64,000 bases of DNA from an uncultured Lachnospiraceae bacterium (GTDB lineage: Bacteria; Bacillota; Clostridia; Lachnospirales; Lachnospiraceae), in the NCBI GenBank assembly GCA_910578175.1, contig CAJTPF010000013.1, positions 1 to 64,000 of the forward strand, in the 5' to 3' direction. Numbering within the stretch: the first letter of the stretch is position 1; every line of letters starts with the position of its first letter. This document shows positions 34,759 through 43,384 of this stretch, in pieces. The notes under the pieces are model-generated. The model was not told the DNA's origin, ran no database searches, and was given only the letters and a program-made list of their open reading frames with translations. The position numbers and the translations under genes are program-made.

Positions 34759-36795
34759 CTATTTATAATATTTTGCTATAACATCATAATTTTTTCTGAG
34801 TTCATACTGTCTGTCGGAATTCATAACCCCTAAAGTCCTTCTGGTAACAAATCCGTCCAGTTTAGTCATATATTCTTCTTCCGTTATCTTTCCTTCGGCT
34901 ACATAAGTCAGTCCCTTTTCCCAGCTTGCCGTCAGTTCCGGATTCAGCAGATGGCTGATAGAGGAATTCACCACTTCATATACCATCTCTCCCATCTGGG
35001 TAGGCGTTATTATTTGTGTCTTTTTATTCAGCGCGATATACTTGATATTGATTAATTTCTTTAAAATCTCTGCTCTCGTGGCACTGGTTCCAATACCGCT
35101 GCCCTTTATCTGCGCCCGAAGTTCCTCATCTTCGATCAATTGTCCCGCGCTTTCCATGGCAAGTACCATGGAGCCGGAATTATAGCGCTTCGGAGGCGAT
35201 GTTTTTCCTTCTTTTATGGATAATTCCCTGCAGGTTAGTTTATCACCTTTTTTTAATTTTTTCAACAACTCGATCGATGCGGCATCCAATGATGGTTCTT
35301 CTTCCTCTTTTTCCGGCTTCTTTTTTACATAAGGATGTTTTGCAACTTTTAAATATCCTTCTTCCGTCATCACCTTAAAGTTTGCATTAAAAGTTTCCTC
35401 CCACTCTGCCTTTCTGGTTCCGTCCGCCTGAAGCTCCGTCTTTCCGTTCTTCATCATCAGTTGCAGGGATAATCTCTGGTAAACCGACGGCGGATAAAAA
35501 ATACTGATAAACCGACGGGCAATGATCTCAAAGACTTTCGCCGACACAGCCGGAAGGCTTCCCAGTGCGGAAATTCCCTGTCCGGTGGGTATGATCGCAT
35601 AATGGTCGGTAATCTGTTTATCATCCACATATCTGGTCTTTGCAATCGTTTTATAACTCTCACCGTTTAGGACTTCTGCTGCAAAAACAGCCACCGGAGT
35701 CCCGGCAGACAGACCTTTTATATTTTTATGAATCTCCTTTGCCACTGCCGTTGACAGGACTCTTGCATCCGTCCGGGGATAAGTAACACATTTTTTCTCA
35801 TATAATTCCTGTACGATTCGCAGGGTTTCGTCAGGACTGATCTTAAATAATCTGGAACATTCATTCTGCAGCTCTGCCAGATTAAATAACATCGGCGGAT
35901 TCTTTTTTTCTGTTTTCCGTTCCACACTGCTCACTACGGCTTCCATTCCGTCGGCCCGGATTCCGGCTGTCAGTTCCTCCGCATATTTCTTTTCCTTAAA
36001 ACCGTTTTCTTTATAAAGATATGGAGATTCAAAATATTTAGACCTGGGATTTACCTTCCATTCTCCGTCAAACTTAATATTATCCTTATACTCCATGGTT
36101 CCGATCACCCGGTAAAAAGGAGTTTCCACAAAAGAACGGATTTCCCGTTCCCGCCGGACCACCATTCCAAGCACACAGGTCATGACCCGTCCCACGGATA
36201 AAACAAAACGGTCCAGCTTCAAATACCCGGATATGCTTCTTCCGTATTTTAACGTCAGGATTCTGGAAAAATTAATTCCCATGAGATAATCTTCTTTTGC
36301 ACGCAAATAAGCAGCAGAGGATAAGTTGTCATATTCCGACAAATCCTTTGCTGTCTTTATTCCCTTTAATATTTCTTCTTCCGTCTGAGAATCGATCCAG
36401 ACTCTTTTCCGCTGTTTTCCTTTTACCCCGGCCATCTGCTCTACGAGACGGTAAATATATTCTCCTTCCCGTCCGGAGTCCGTACACACATAAATAATTT
36501 CAATATCTTCCCTGTTCAGAAGATTCTTTACAATGTTAAATTGTTTCCGCACCCCGTCAATTACTTCATATTTAAATACTTCCGGAATAAATGGAAGTGT
36601 ACTCATACTCCATTTCTTTAATTCCGGGTCATAGCTTTCCGGATAACTCATGGTAACAAGGTGTCCGACACACCATGTTACCACCGCATTATCACTTTCT
36701 ATATATCCGTCCTTATTTCTTCCGTTTATCTTCAGTGCTTTTGCAAATTCTCTTGCTACGCTGGGCTTTTCTGCTATAAATAATGATTTAGACAT
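34759..36795 (-). CDS. topB: DNA topoisomerase III
   Basis: 678 residues, type IA topoisomerase. The Toprim domain has FIAEKPSVAREFA and CTDSGREGEY, and the catalytic Tyr lies in CVTYPRTDARVLS near residue 330. It relaxes and decatenates DNA during replication and recombination. Topo III proteins of this type are often found on mobile elements too, but this one is embedded in a chromosomal run and its start overlaps the upstream EAL gene by eight bases. Confidence 0.93.
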   Translation of the reverse strand: MSKSLFIAEKPSVAREFAKALKINGRNKDGYIESDNAVVTWCVGHLVTMSYPESYDPELKKWSMSTLPFIPEVFKYEVIDGVRKQFNIVKNLLNREDIEIIYVCTDSGREGEYIYRLVEQMAGVKGKQRKRVWIDSQTEEEILKGIKTAKDLSEYDNLSSAAYLRAKEDYLMGINFSRILTLKYGRSISGYLKLDRFVLSVGRVMTCVLGMVVRREREIRSFVETPFYRVIGTMEYKDNIKFDGEWKVNPRSKYFESPYLYKENGFKEKKYAEELTAGIRADGMEAVVSSVERKTEKKNPPMLFNLAELQNECSRLFKISPDETLRIVQELYEKKCVTYPRTDARVLSTAVAKEIHKNIKGLSAGTPVAVFAAEVLNGESYKTIAKTRYVDDKQITDHYAIIPTGQGISALGSLPAVSAKVFEIIARRFISIFYPPSVYQRLSLQLMMKNGKTELQADGTRKAEWEETFNANFKVMTEEGYLKVAKHPYVKKKPEKEEEEPSLDAASIELLKKLKKGDKLTCRELSIKEGKTSPPKRYNSGSMVLAMESAGQLIEDEELRAQIKGSGIGTSATRAEILKKLINIKYIALNKKTQIITPTQMGEMVYEVVNSSISHLLNPELTASWEKGLTYVAEGKITEEEYMTKLDGFVTRRTLGVMNSDRQYELRKNYDVIAKYYK

Positions 36796-38521
36796 AACGT
36801 GTTCTTTCTAATTTCCGTTTATTTTCTTCCATAATGAGTTCTATCAGTTTTTCACCGGGCATCGGTTTCCCCAGCAGAAATCCCTGAATATTATCACAAT
36901 GCATATTTTTCAGATATTCAAACTGCTCCTCCGTCTCCACCCCTTCTGCAATGGTTTCCAGTCCCAGTTTCTTAACCATGGTTATCACCGCATCCGTTAT
37001 AATACTGGTAGAATCATCCAGCAATATGGTATCCACAAAAGATTTATCGATCTTTAACGTATCAATTGGTATATCCCTCAGATAAGACAAAGAAGAATAT
37101 CCGGTTCCGAAATCATCCAGGGATACCTTAAAGCCCCGATTCCGCAATTCCTCCAAAATCGAAATCGTAGATTCAAAATCTTCGATCAAAACGCTTTCCG
37201 TGATTTCGATTTCAATATGTTCCGGAGACAGATTGTTTATTTCCACATAGTGCAGCAGGGTATCCTTAAAATTCTTTTCCCTGAGCTGTATTGCAGAAAT
37301 GTTTATGGATATAATACCCTCATATCCATATTCTCTTCTCCAGACCGCATAATCCGCCAGCGCATGTTTTATCACCCATGTTCCGATGTTAACTATACAG
37401 CCGTTTTTCTCTGCCATCGGGATAAATTCACCCGGGCTGATATATTCTCCGTTTGCCAGCTGCCACCGGATCAGGGCTTCCACGCCTCTGAGCTCTTTCT
37501 TTTCAGAAAAATACTGGGGCTGGTAATACAGCATAAATCCCAGCGTATCCACTGCAGTTTTTAATTTCTGCTCCAGCTTCACGTTTTTCATAAATTTTTT
37601 CAGCATATTCTCTTCAAACACAAACATGCCGTTCTTTCCATGCTGTTTTACATTATACATGGCTATGTCCGCACACCGGATCAGATCCACAGCCGTCTTT
37701 CCGCCGGAAGGATAAGAGGCGATTCCTGCGCTTACGCTGACATATACTTTACTTCCGTCGCTGAGTTCAATAGGTTTCTCCAGCTTCTTTATGATATCCT
37801 TATATAGCTGCAGCGCCGAATCATCATTTTCCGCATCATAAAACGCTATGGCAAATTCATCGTTATTAAATCTTCCGACTTTCAGCGTATGGGTTACATA
37901 TTCATTCAGCATTTTTGCAAATTTAATGATCAATTCGTCTCCCAGAACAAATCCCACACTGTCGTTTATGATATTATAATTATCAATGTCCAGATATAAT
38001 ACCTGGACTTTATTATAACTGTTCGGTATCTTTCCGACTGCACGTTCCAGCCGTTTTACAAAGTAATTCCGGTTATATACCCCTGTCTCATTATCAAAAT
38101 ACGCCATATACTCCAACTCCAGCTGTTTCTCTTTTAACTCGCTGATATCCCTGAAAAATGAAAATTTTTCTATGATCTCCCCGTTTTCATCATAACGATT
38201 GGTTCCTGTATGGGATATCCACGTTCTTCCCTCATGAATCCTGTACTCGATCTCATACGAAGTTTCCTGATGACTTTCAATGATCTGCATTTTATCAAGA
38301 AATTTCTGCCGGTCCTCATTACAGATCTTCTCCGCAACTATTTGTTCATACCGGTTTTCCTCATCATTGATTTCAAATAATTGTTTCCATTTTGGAGAAA
38401 TGATCGAATATCCGTTTTGAAAATTTATGTACTGAAAGCCATCATTGGATGCACTGGATATGTATTCATACAGTTCTTCTAATGAATTGTCGTTTTCTTT
38501 TCTGATCTGCTGTGTTTCCAT
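36788..38521 (-). CDS. PAS-GGDEF-EAL protein; likely active cyclic di-GMP phosphodiesterase with degenerate GGDEF
   Basis: Start at 38521 (METQQIRKE) after AAAGGAG; the ATG at 38551 lies inside the upstream gene. 577 residues: PAS sensor (about 20-135), GGDEF domain (about 150-310) and EAL domain (about 325-570). The GGDEF signature reads RFNNDEF, so both Gly are replaced by Asn and cyclase activity is unlikely. The EAL part keeps EALIRW, SINIS, EITES, DDFGTGYSS, KIDKSF and AEGVE, which are the metal and catalytic residues. So it probably degrades cyclic di-GMP, with the GGDEF part as a GTP sensor. Confidence 0.9.
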   Translation of the reverse strand: METQQIRKENDNSLEELYEYISSASNDGFQYINFQNGYSIISPKWKQLFEINDEENRYEQIVAEKICNEDRQKFLDKMQIIESHQETSYEIEYRIHEGRTWISHTGTNRYDENGEIIEKFSFFRDISELKEKQLELEYMAYFDNETGVYNRNYFVKRLERAVGKIPNSYNKVQVLYLDIDNYNIINDSVGFVLGDELIIKFAKMLNEYVTHTLKVGRFNNDEFAIAFYDAENDDSALQLYKDIIKKLEKPIELSDGSKVYVSVSAGIASYPSGGKTAVDLIRCADIAMYNVKQHGKNGMFVFEENMLKKFMKNVKLEQKLKTAVDTLGFMLYYQPQYFSEKKELRGVEALIRWQLANGEYISPGEFIPMAEKNGCIVNIGTWVIKHALADYAVWRREYGYEGIISINISAIQLREKNFKDTLLHYVEINNLSPEHIEIEITESVLIEDFESTISILEELRNRGFKVSLDDFGTGYSSLSYLRDIPIDTLKIDKSFVDTILLDDSTSIITDAVITMVKKLGLETIAEGVETEEQFEYLKNMHCDNIQGFLLGKPMPGEKLIELIMEENKRKLERTRYV

Positions 38522-38537
38522 GCCACCACTCCTTTCC

Positions 38538-39122
38538 TCAGGTCTGTTCATCTAATGTAAGACTATATGAATCCATAAAATGCTCTATAAAATAATCTGC
38601 TTCCTGCAGTCGGATTTCCCGGACCGCCTTTAGGGTTGCCTGTTCCGCCTGCTCAAAATCCCTGTTTCCCATCCGTTTTTCTTCCACGCATTTAATAAAA
38701 GCTGAAATCTTATCTGCTGCTTTTACAAACCGGCGGTAGTCCGGTTCCTGCTTTTCCTCATGCAGAATTTTTTCATAAACCGGTCTCAGTTCCGCCGGCA
38801 GGGTATTCAGAAGTTTATCAATGGCCGTTTCTTCCACTATTTTATATGCTTCCCGTATTTGCGGTGCGAAATACTTTACGGGCGTAGGTAAATCTCCGGT
38901 GATGATTTCCGGTGCATCATGAAAAATAGCATACACCGCCGCCCTGTCCGGATTTATCGTACCTCCAAAATAAACATTATTTATGACTGCCAGCGCATGG
39001 GCAATAATGCTTACTTCCAGACTGTGCTCCGAGATATTCTCGGTTATGGTATTGCGCATCAGTCCCCAGCGGTTGATGTATTTCATTCTTGAAAGCATTG
39101 CAAAAAAACTGTAACTCTCCAT
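38538..39122 (-). CDS. YfbR-like 5'-deoxynucleotidase (HD domain)
   Basis: 194 residues. It closely follows Escherichia coli YfbR in pattern: ARMKYINRWGLMRNT-type start (here SRMKYINRWGLMRN), NISEHSLEVSIIAHAL, an HD motif in IFHDAPEIITGDLPTPVKYF and KAADKISAFIKCVEE. YfbR removes phosphate from deoxynucleoside monophosphates. It is 15 bases downstream of galM and overlaps no gene. Confidence 0.88.
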   Translation of the reverse strand: MESYSFFAMLSRMKYINRWGLMRNTITENISEHSLEVSIIAHALAVINNVYFGGTINPDRAAVYAIFHDAPEIITGDLPTPVKYFAPQIREAYKIVEETAIDKLLNTLPAELRPVYEKILHEEKQEPDYRRFVKAADKISAFIKCVEEKRMGNRDFEQAEQATLKAVREIRLQEADYFIEHFMDSYSLTLDEQT

Positions 39123-39137
39123 CTGTTTTCTCCCCTC

Positions 39138-40196
39138 TTAAAAAGTATAAAATTCGTATTTTGTCTCTGATACAAACCGCTTTCCCTTCAAAAGCAACGG
39201 CTGTGCAAACTCCGGTATATGTATCGCGTCCGGAAAAAACTGTGTCTCAAAACAGACCGCACCATACTTCTCATAAGTTACACCATTTTTACCCATATCT
39301 TTCTCTCCTAATGCCCCTGCCGTATAAAACTGCATTCCGGGCATATCCGTATAAACCCGCATTCCTCTTCCGTTTTCTTCACATTCCAGCACTGCTGCCA
39401 GCGTCTGTACCCCAAAAGAGTCATTTATCTTATAATTTATATCGTATTCATTATATGGTGTAATCGGTTGAAACGGCCGCTTCAGACCATCCCCGATCTT
39501 CTTTCGTTTCCTGAAATCAAATGATGTATCCCGGACATCTGCCAGACTGCCGTCCGGGATCAGCCGCCGGTCCACCCTGCATACCCGGTCGGAATTTATT
39601 TGTACAAAATGCCGGAAAACAGAACCTGCATCCTGTTTTTGCAGATTAAAATAGCAGTGATTGGTCAGATTCAAAACCGTATCCGCATCCGATAAACAGT
39701 CATACGTCAGTGTAAGGGCATTATCCTCTGACAGCGTATAAATGACATTTACCCTTAGATTTCCCGGAAATCCCTGATCCCCGTCAGGACTGTATAATGT
39801 GAACTTAACATTTAAACCATCTATGCTTTCATAGGCTTCGGATTCCCACACCCGGTACTGATACCCCTGTCTGCCGCTGTGCAGCGTATATCCATCCCCG
39901 GTCTGTTCCAGCGTATATACTTTTCCGTTCAGATAAAACTCAGACCGGTCGATCCGGTTGGCACATCTTCCTACCACGGCTCCAAACGCCGGCCAGTTTT
40001 CGAAATACTGTTCCGGTTTATCATAGCCCAGAACCACATCCTCCAGATTCCCGGTTCTGTCAGGGACTGATATTTCTATGATCGCCGCACCGATTTCACA
40101 GACTTTGACTATCATGCCGTTTTTATTTATCATCTCATAATACACGGTTTCGACTCCGTTCCCGTCTCTTGTAAATGTCTCTTTTCTTATACACAT
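39138..40196 (-). CDS. galM: Aldose 1-epimerase (mutarotase)
   Basis: I set the start at 40196 (MCIRKETFTRD); an in-frame ATG at 40274 would lie at the expected transcription start, so the 26-residue extension is unlikely. 352 residues. Galactose mutarotase features are GRCANRIDRSEFYLNG, LHSGRQGYQYRVW, NLTNHCYFNL (catalytic His) and CFETQFFPDAIH (catalytic Glu). It interconverts alpha and beta forms of galactose or glucose. First gene of the galM-yfbR-EAL-topB-glmS run. Confidence 0.92.
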   Translation of the reverse strand: MCIRKETFTRDGNGVETVYYEMINKNGMIVKVCEIGAAIIEISVPDRTGNLEDVVLGYDKPEQYFENWPAFGAVVGRCANRIDRSEFYLNGKVYTLEQTGDGYTLHSGRQGYQYRVWESEAYESIDGLNVKFTLYSPDGDQGFPGNLRVNVIYTLSEDNALTLTYDCLSDADTVLNLTNHCYFNLQKQDAGSVFRHFVQINSDRVCRVDRRLIPDGSLADVRDTSFDFRKRKKIGDGLKRPFQPITPYNEYDINYKINDSFGVQTLAAVLECEENGRGMRVYTDMPGMQFYTAGALGEKDMGKNGVTYEKYGAVCFETQFFPDAIHIPEFAQPLLLKGKRFVSETKYEFYTF

Positions 40197-40285
40197 CTGT
40201 AATCCGCACTCCAGTCTAAATTGTACCCGTAAATAAAAACAGCTTAAAAGGTGAGAATACTGTAATTTTCTCAAATATAGAGATA

Positions 40286-40314
40286 ATTATATCATTTTTT
40301 GATATTATAATCAA
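40286..40314 (-). promoter_or_regulatory. galM promoter
   Basis: TTGATT (40309-40314), 17 bases, TATAAT (40286-40291) on the - strand. The spacer holds the inverted repeat ATATCA/TGATAT, which may bind a regulator. Confidence 0.6.
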
Positions 40315-40334
40315 GAACAAAGGCAATGGAACAC

Positions 40335-40366
40335 AAAAAAACTCCGCATAAAAATATGCGGAGCTA
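40335..40366 (-). terminator. Terminator after the iscR-type regulator
   Basis: Arms CTCCGCATA and TATGCGGAG around AAAA, followed on the - strand by seven T. The stop codon of the regulator gene overlaps the foot of the stem. Confidence 0.8.
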
Positions 40367-40798
40367 GATCACATAATTGCCGTTCTGTCCCTGCTGCCAT
40401 TCAATCAGATTCTCTATTGTAATATTATCGATCACATTATTGATGGCATCATTTAATTTCTGCCATAATATTAATGTGGCACAGTCCTGCTGCCGTTCAC
40501 ACTCATTGACATCCGATTCCAGACAGGACACAGGCGCCAGGCTCCCTTCGATCAGACGAAGTATACTGCCTACCGTATAGTCCGCCGGAGCTTTTGTCAG
40601 CCGGTAACCTCCCTGCGGCCCCCGGATACTCTTAACATAACCGGCTTTATTCAACACAGAAATGATCTGTTCAAGATATTTATCCGAAATTCCCTGACGT
40701 CCGGCAATCTCCTTAATGCGGACCGGTTCGCCATGGTCATTGACTGCAATATCAATCATCATTCTTAATGCATATCTGCCTTTGGTGGATATCTTCAT
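40364..40798 (-). CDS. Rrf2/IscR-family transcription regulator with three Cys
   Basis: Start at 40798 (MKISTKGRYALRMM), preceded by AGAGGAAA; the ATG at 40852 adds an unlikely leader. 144 residues with an N-terminal winged helix (RIKEIAGRQGISDKYLEQII, RGPQGGYRL) and Cys residues in CLESDVNECERQQDC, the pattern that binds an Fe-S cluster in IscR. It is the last gene of nifS-nifU-iscR, so it probably senses cluster supply and represses this operon. Confidence 0.88.
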   Translation of the reverse strand: MKISTKGRYALRMMIDIAVNDHGEPVRIKEIAGRQGISDKYLEQIISVLNKAGYVKSIRGPQGGYRLTKAPADYTVGSILRLIEGSLAPVSCLESDVNECERQQDCATLILWQKLNDAINNVIDNITIENLIEWQQGQNGNYVI

Positions 40799-40877
40799 TT
40801 TCCTCTGTTTATCACAGATCGCTCTGCAATGATTCCTTTCCGTTTTTTCCATCTGTTATTTTACTATTCTGAAATTC

Positions 40878-41291
40878 TTAAGTCAACTCATTTTTCGGTT
40901 CCTCCAGCCCTTCGATCAGCACATGATTTTTCTGCGAATAATCCCATAACGCCGCATGAATGGCTTCCTCCGCCAGCAGAGAGCAGTGTACTTTTACCGG
41001 CGGAAGGCCGTCCAGCGCTTCCATAACCGCCTGATTGGTTACTTCCATCGCCTCCTGTACCGTTTTTCCGATCACCAGTTCCGTAGCCATGCTGCTGGTG
41101 GCTATTGCCGCTCCGCAGCCAAATGTTTTAAATTTACATCCGCGTATTACTTCCTGTTCATCAATATCCAGATATATCCGCATGATGTCACCGCATTTAG
41201 CGTTTCCAACGGTTCCCACCCCGCTTGGATTTTCAATTTCTCCCACATTGCGCGGATTTGAAAAATGATCTATCACTTTTTCACTATACAT
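40878..41291 (-). CDS. nifU: Fe-S cluster scaffold protein, NifU/IscU type
   Basis: 137 residues with the three scaffold Cys in NAKCGDIM, FKTFGCGAAIA and VHCSLLAEEAI, plus the Asp that follows the first. It receives sulfur from the cysteine desulfurase upstream and assembles clusters. The start MYSEKVIDHFSNPRNVG is standard for the family. This is the N-terminal IscU-type domain alone, without the C-terminal Nfu domain. Confidence 0.93.
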   Translation of the reverse strand: MYSEKVIDHFSNPRNVGEIENPSGVGTVGNAKCGDIMRIYLDIDEQEVIRGCKFKTFGCGAAIATSSMATELVIGKTVQEAMEVTNQAVMEALDGLPPVKVHCSLLAEEAIHAALWDYSQKNHVLIEGLEEPKNELT

Positions 41292-41328
41292 ATTGCATGT
41301 TCCTTTCTGTTATAATATTCCTGACTCA

Positions 41329-42525
41329 TCAGCATACATGTTTTTGTCCGTAAAGATAATCTTCATATAACGGAGACATATCCCGCAGCCGTTTTACGAT
41401 CTGTTTCAGTTCGCCCACGATATAATCGATGTCCTCTATCGTCGTTTCCGGGGATATGGTTATTCTCAGGGAACCATGGGCTATTTCATGGGGCAGACCG
41501 ATGGCCAGAAGTACATGGGAAGGGTCCAGAGAACCGGAAGTACATGCAGACCCGGAAGAAGCACAGATTCCTCTGGCATCAAGCATGATCAGCAGGGACT
41601 CCCCTTCTATAAAACGGATTGAAAAATTGGCATTATTGGGAAGCCTGTCTACCAGATCTCCGTTTAAGCGGACATATGGAATCTCTTTTAATACCCGGTC
41701 CACCAGATGCTGCCGGAGCGAAGTCATATATTCTGCATCCTGCTCCAGTCTCCGGTCTGCAATTTCCGTAGCCTTTGCCATTCCAACGATGCCCGGAACA
41801 TTATGGGTTCCGGCTCTCCGGCTTCTCTCCTGTACGCCTCCGTGGATCAACGAACCGATCCTGATTCCGTTTCTTATATATAAGATTCCAATTCCTTTTG
41901 GTCCGTGAATCTTATGGCCGCTGGCGCTTAATAAATCAATCCCCAGATCTTTCACATGAATCCTGATCTGTCCGTAGGCCTGAACCGCATCCGTGTGAAA
42001 TAGAATATCATGCTTCTTTGCAATGGCTCCAATACGTTTTATATCCTGTATGGTCCCAATCTCATTGTTTGCATACATAATGGAGATCAGAACGGTATCC
42101 TCCCGGATGGCTGCTTCCAGATCCGCCGGATTCACTTTTCCGTTTTCATTCACATCTAAATACGTTATCTCATAACCATGTTTTTCCAAATACTCACAGG
42201 TATGAAGTACTGCATGATGTTCTATCCGGCTTGTAATAATATGCCTTCCTTTATGTTTCATGGCTTCGGCAGCAGCTTTGACCGCCCAGTTATCCGATTC
42301 GCTTCCTCCACCCGTAAAATAAATTTCACCGGGTTCTGCGCCTAAAAATCCTGCAATGCGCTCTCTTGATTCTTCAACCGCCCGTTTCGCCGTTCCCGCA
42401 AACGTATATATACTGGCAGGATTGCCGTAAAATTCGGTAAAATACGGTTTCATACTGTCAAAAACTTCCGGATATAACACGGTTGTTGCCGCATTGTCTA
42501 CATATATGTTAATTTTATCAGCCAT
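41329..42525 (-). CDS. nifS: Cysteine desulfurase, NifS/IscS type
   Basis: Start chosen at 42525 (MADKINIYVDNAATT), with AAAGG upstream; the frame continues to an ATG at 42630 but crosses the promoter. 398 residues. PLP-binding Lys is in SASGHKIHGPKG (about 205), and the active-site Cys is in SSGSACTSGS (about 327). It removes sulfur from cysteine and passes it to NifU. First gene of the operon. Confidence 0.94.
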   Translation of the reverse strand: MADKINIYVDNAATTVLYPEVFDSMKPYFTEFYGNPASIYTFAGTAKRAVEESRERIAGFLGAEPGEIYFTGGGSESDNWAVKAAAEAMKHKGRHIITSRIEHHAVLHTCEYLEKHGYEITYLDVNENGKVNPADLEAAIREDTVLISIMYANNEIGTIQDIKRIGAIAKKHDILFHTDAVQAYGQIRIHVKDLGIDLLSASGHKIHGPKGIGILYIRNGIRIGSLIHGGVQERSRRAGTHNVPGIVGMAKATEIADRRLEQDAEYMTSLRQHLVDRVLKEIPYVRLNGDLVDRLPNNANFSIRFIEGESLLIMLDARGICASSGSACTSGSLDPSHVLLAIGLPHEIAHGSLRITISPETTIEDIDYIVGELKQIVKRLRDMSPLYEDYLYGQKHVC

Positions 42526-42570
42526 AGTTTTCATCCTTTCTTCAATTCCTACTATCTCTGTATGAATTAT

Positions 42571-42599
42571 ACTATACTCGTTCACTAGGAATTTGTCAA
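42571..42599 (-). promoter_or_regulatory. nifS-nifU-iscR promoter with possible operator
   Basis: TTGACA (42594-42599), 17 bases, TATAGT (42571-42576) on the - strand. The spacer and -10 contain ACTATACTC..CACTAGG, a loose inverted repeat that could be the binding site of the IscR-type protein; this part is weak. Confidence 0.6.
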
Positions 42600-42642
42600 G
42601 CATAAATTTTAAGACAATACGGAAGAACAAACCAGCTTCTGA

Positions 42643-42777
42643 TTATCTGCCGGCTAAGCCTGATCGGAAAAAGGAAACCAAATCCGATAATGTAGAAATA
42701 TCTTTTTTTTCAGAACAAGACGAAAGAATATTCATACCCAACAATAAAACTGCCAAAAATGCAACTCCTCTCCTCAT
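42643..42777 (-). CDS. Very small ORF: 44-residue lipoprotein-signal-like peptide
   Basis: An ATG at 42777 follows GGAGG (42790-42794) by 12 bases. The product has MRR, a hydrophobic core FLAVLLLG, and LSSC at residues 18-21, which fits a lipoprotein signal peptide and lipobox, then a short polar tail ending SFFRSGLAGR. A mature part of only about 24 residues is unusual. It may be a real micro-lipoprotein, a pheromone precursor or the decayed start of a larger gene. It lies on the same strand as, and between, a 22-residue ORF and nifS. Confidence 0.4.
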   Translation of the reverse strand: MRRGVAFLAVLLLGMNILSSCSEKKDISTLSDLVSFFRSGLAGR

Positions 42778-42882
42778 TTTCAAATAAAACCTCCATCAAT
42801 ATTCAAACGTTCTATCATATGAGAACATTTTTTAGTTTCTTTTATTAAAGCATAAAGCTACTGTTTTCAAAATAATTAATAT

Positions 42883-42951
42883 CTAAAATCCAAATATAAC
42901 ATGCATATTTGCAATAATTAATTGGGGATTTTCTATATTTCGTATCATCAT
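42883..42951 (-). CDS. Very small ORF: 22-residue peptide with strong ribosome site
   Basis: ATG at 42951 follows GAGAGGAAGTG with good spacing. The product is MMIRNIENPQLIIANMHVIF plus two residues. It is the first ORF after a candidate Spo0A-linked promoter and lies about 100 bases ahead of the lipoprotein-like ORF. It could be a signalling or leader peptide or simply chance; the ribosome site is the only strong support. Confidence 0.3.
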   Translation of the reverse strand: MMIRNIENPQLIIANMHVIFGF

Positions 42952-42991
42952 CACTTCCTCTCAAAAAGCTATATTTCAATATTTTCATCTA

Positions 42992-43087
42992 ATTGTAGCA
43001 TTTTTTTCTTTTTTATCATATTCATTCGACATATAAAAGATATATCTTAAAGGTTCATAATGAAAATATCATCAAAATATGTCGAAT
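42992..43087 (-). promoter_or_regulatory. Paired Spo0A-like boxes with downstream -10 element
   Basis: Perfect 11-bp inverted arms ATTCGACATAT (43024-43034) and ATATGTCGAAT (43077-43087) each contain TGTCGAA, the consensus Spo0A (0A) box. On the - strand the near box ends four bases before a poor -35 (TATGAT, 43015-43020) that is 17 bases from TACAAT (42992-42997), the layout of a Spo0A-activated sigma-A promoter. Another 12-bp palindrome AAGATATATCTT lies at 43037-43048 between the boxes. Confidence 0.45.
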
Positions 43088-43283
43088 AGTTTTTTACTAT
43101 TGAAGTTAACAACACTGAAGCAAATCCTTTTTAATCATTTGGAACAATCAACAGAACCGAAATGGTACAATGCCTAAGATGCAAGACTAGTACTATTGGT
43201 TATGCTACAACAAAAATATTGTATTATTTACTTTTTATTAAATACTTTATGCTGTTATCACTCTTGTATACAATTTAACGCAC
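43087..43283. other. AT-rich intergenic stretch with a decayed hydrophobic frame
   Basis: No convincing gene. On the + strand a frame with the hydrophobic run LYYLLFIKYFMLLSLLYTI ends TAA at about 43278, just before the terminator of the small RNA. That is where the toxin stop lies in holin-like type I toxin loci, but no ribosome site or ATG start is present, so it may be a toxin remnant. Confidence 0.3.
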
Positions 43284-43327
43284 AAAAAATAGCGCCTCTA
43301 TCCTGGTAAGATAAAGCGCTATTTTTT
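43284..43327. terminator. Bidirectional terminator of the small RNA
   Basis: AAAAAATAGCGC and GCGCTATTTTTT form the outer stem, with TATC/GATA pairing inside. A and T runs on both sides allow termination on both strands. Confidence 0.8.
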
Positions 43328-43378
43328 ATTCATCAATTACCGACGGCCAGGTATATTCCAGCTACCGCCTCTCTTGTT
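43284..43378 (-). ncRNA. Candidate small RNA like the antisense RNA of holin-like type I toxins
   Basis: A strong promoter leads, after about 95 bases, into an intrinsic terminator, with no ORF between. The RNA contains GAGAGGCGGTAGCTGG and a CCTGGCCGTCGG segment followed by a hairpin with GCGCTTTATC...GATAGAGGCGC. This order is what I remember from the region antisense to the 3' end of putative holin-like toxin genes in Firmicutes. The toxin gene itself is not recognisable here. Confidence 0.5.
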
Positions 43379-43384
43379 AAGTAT

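Noticed and set aside
34759..36795. topB as a sign of an integrative element
   Set aside because: No relaxase, conjugation or integrase genes are near, and it overlaps a chromosomal signalling gene in a co-directional run.
42593..42787. + strand frame of 64 residues
   Set aside because: No ribosome site, polar low-complexity product, and it lies antisense to the nifS promoter region and to a better supported - strand micro-ORF.
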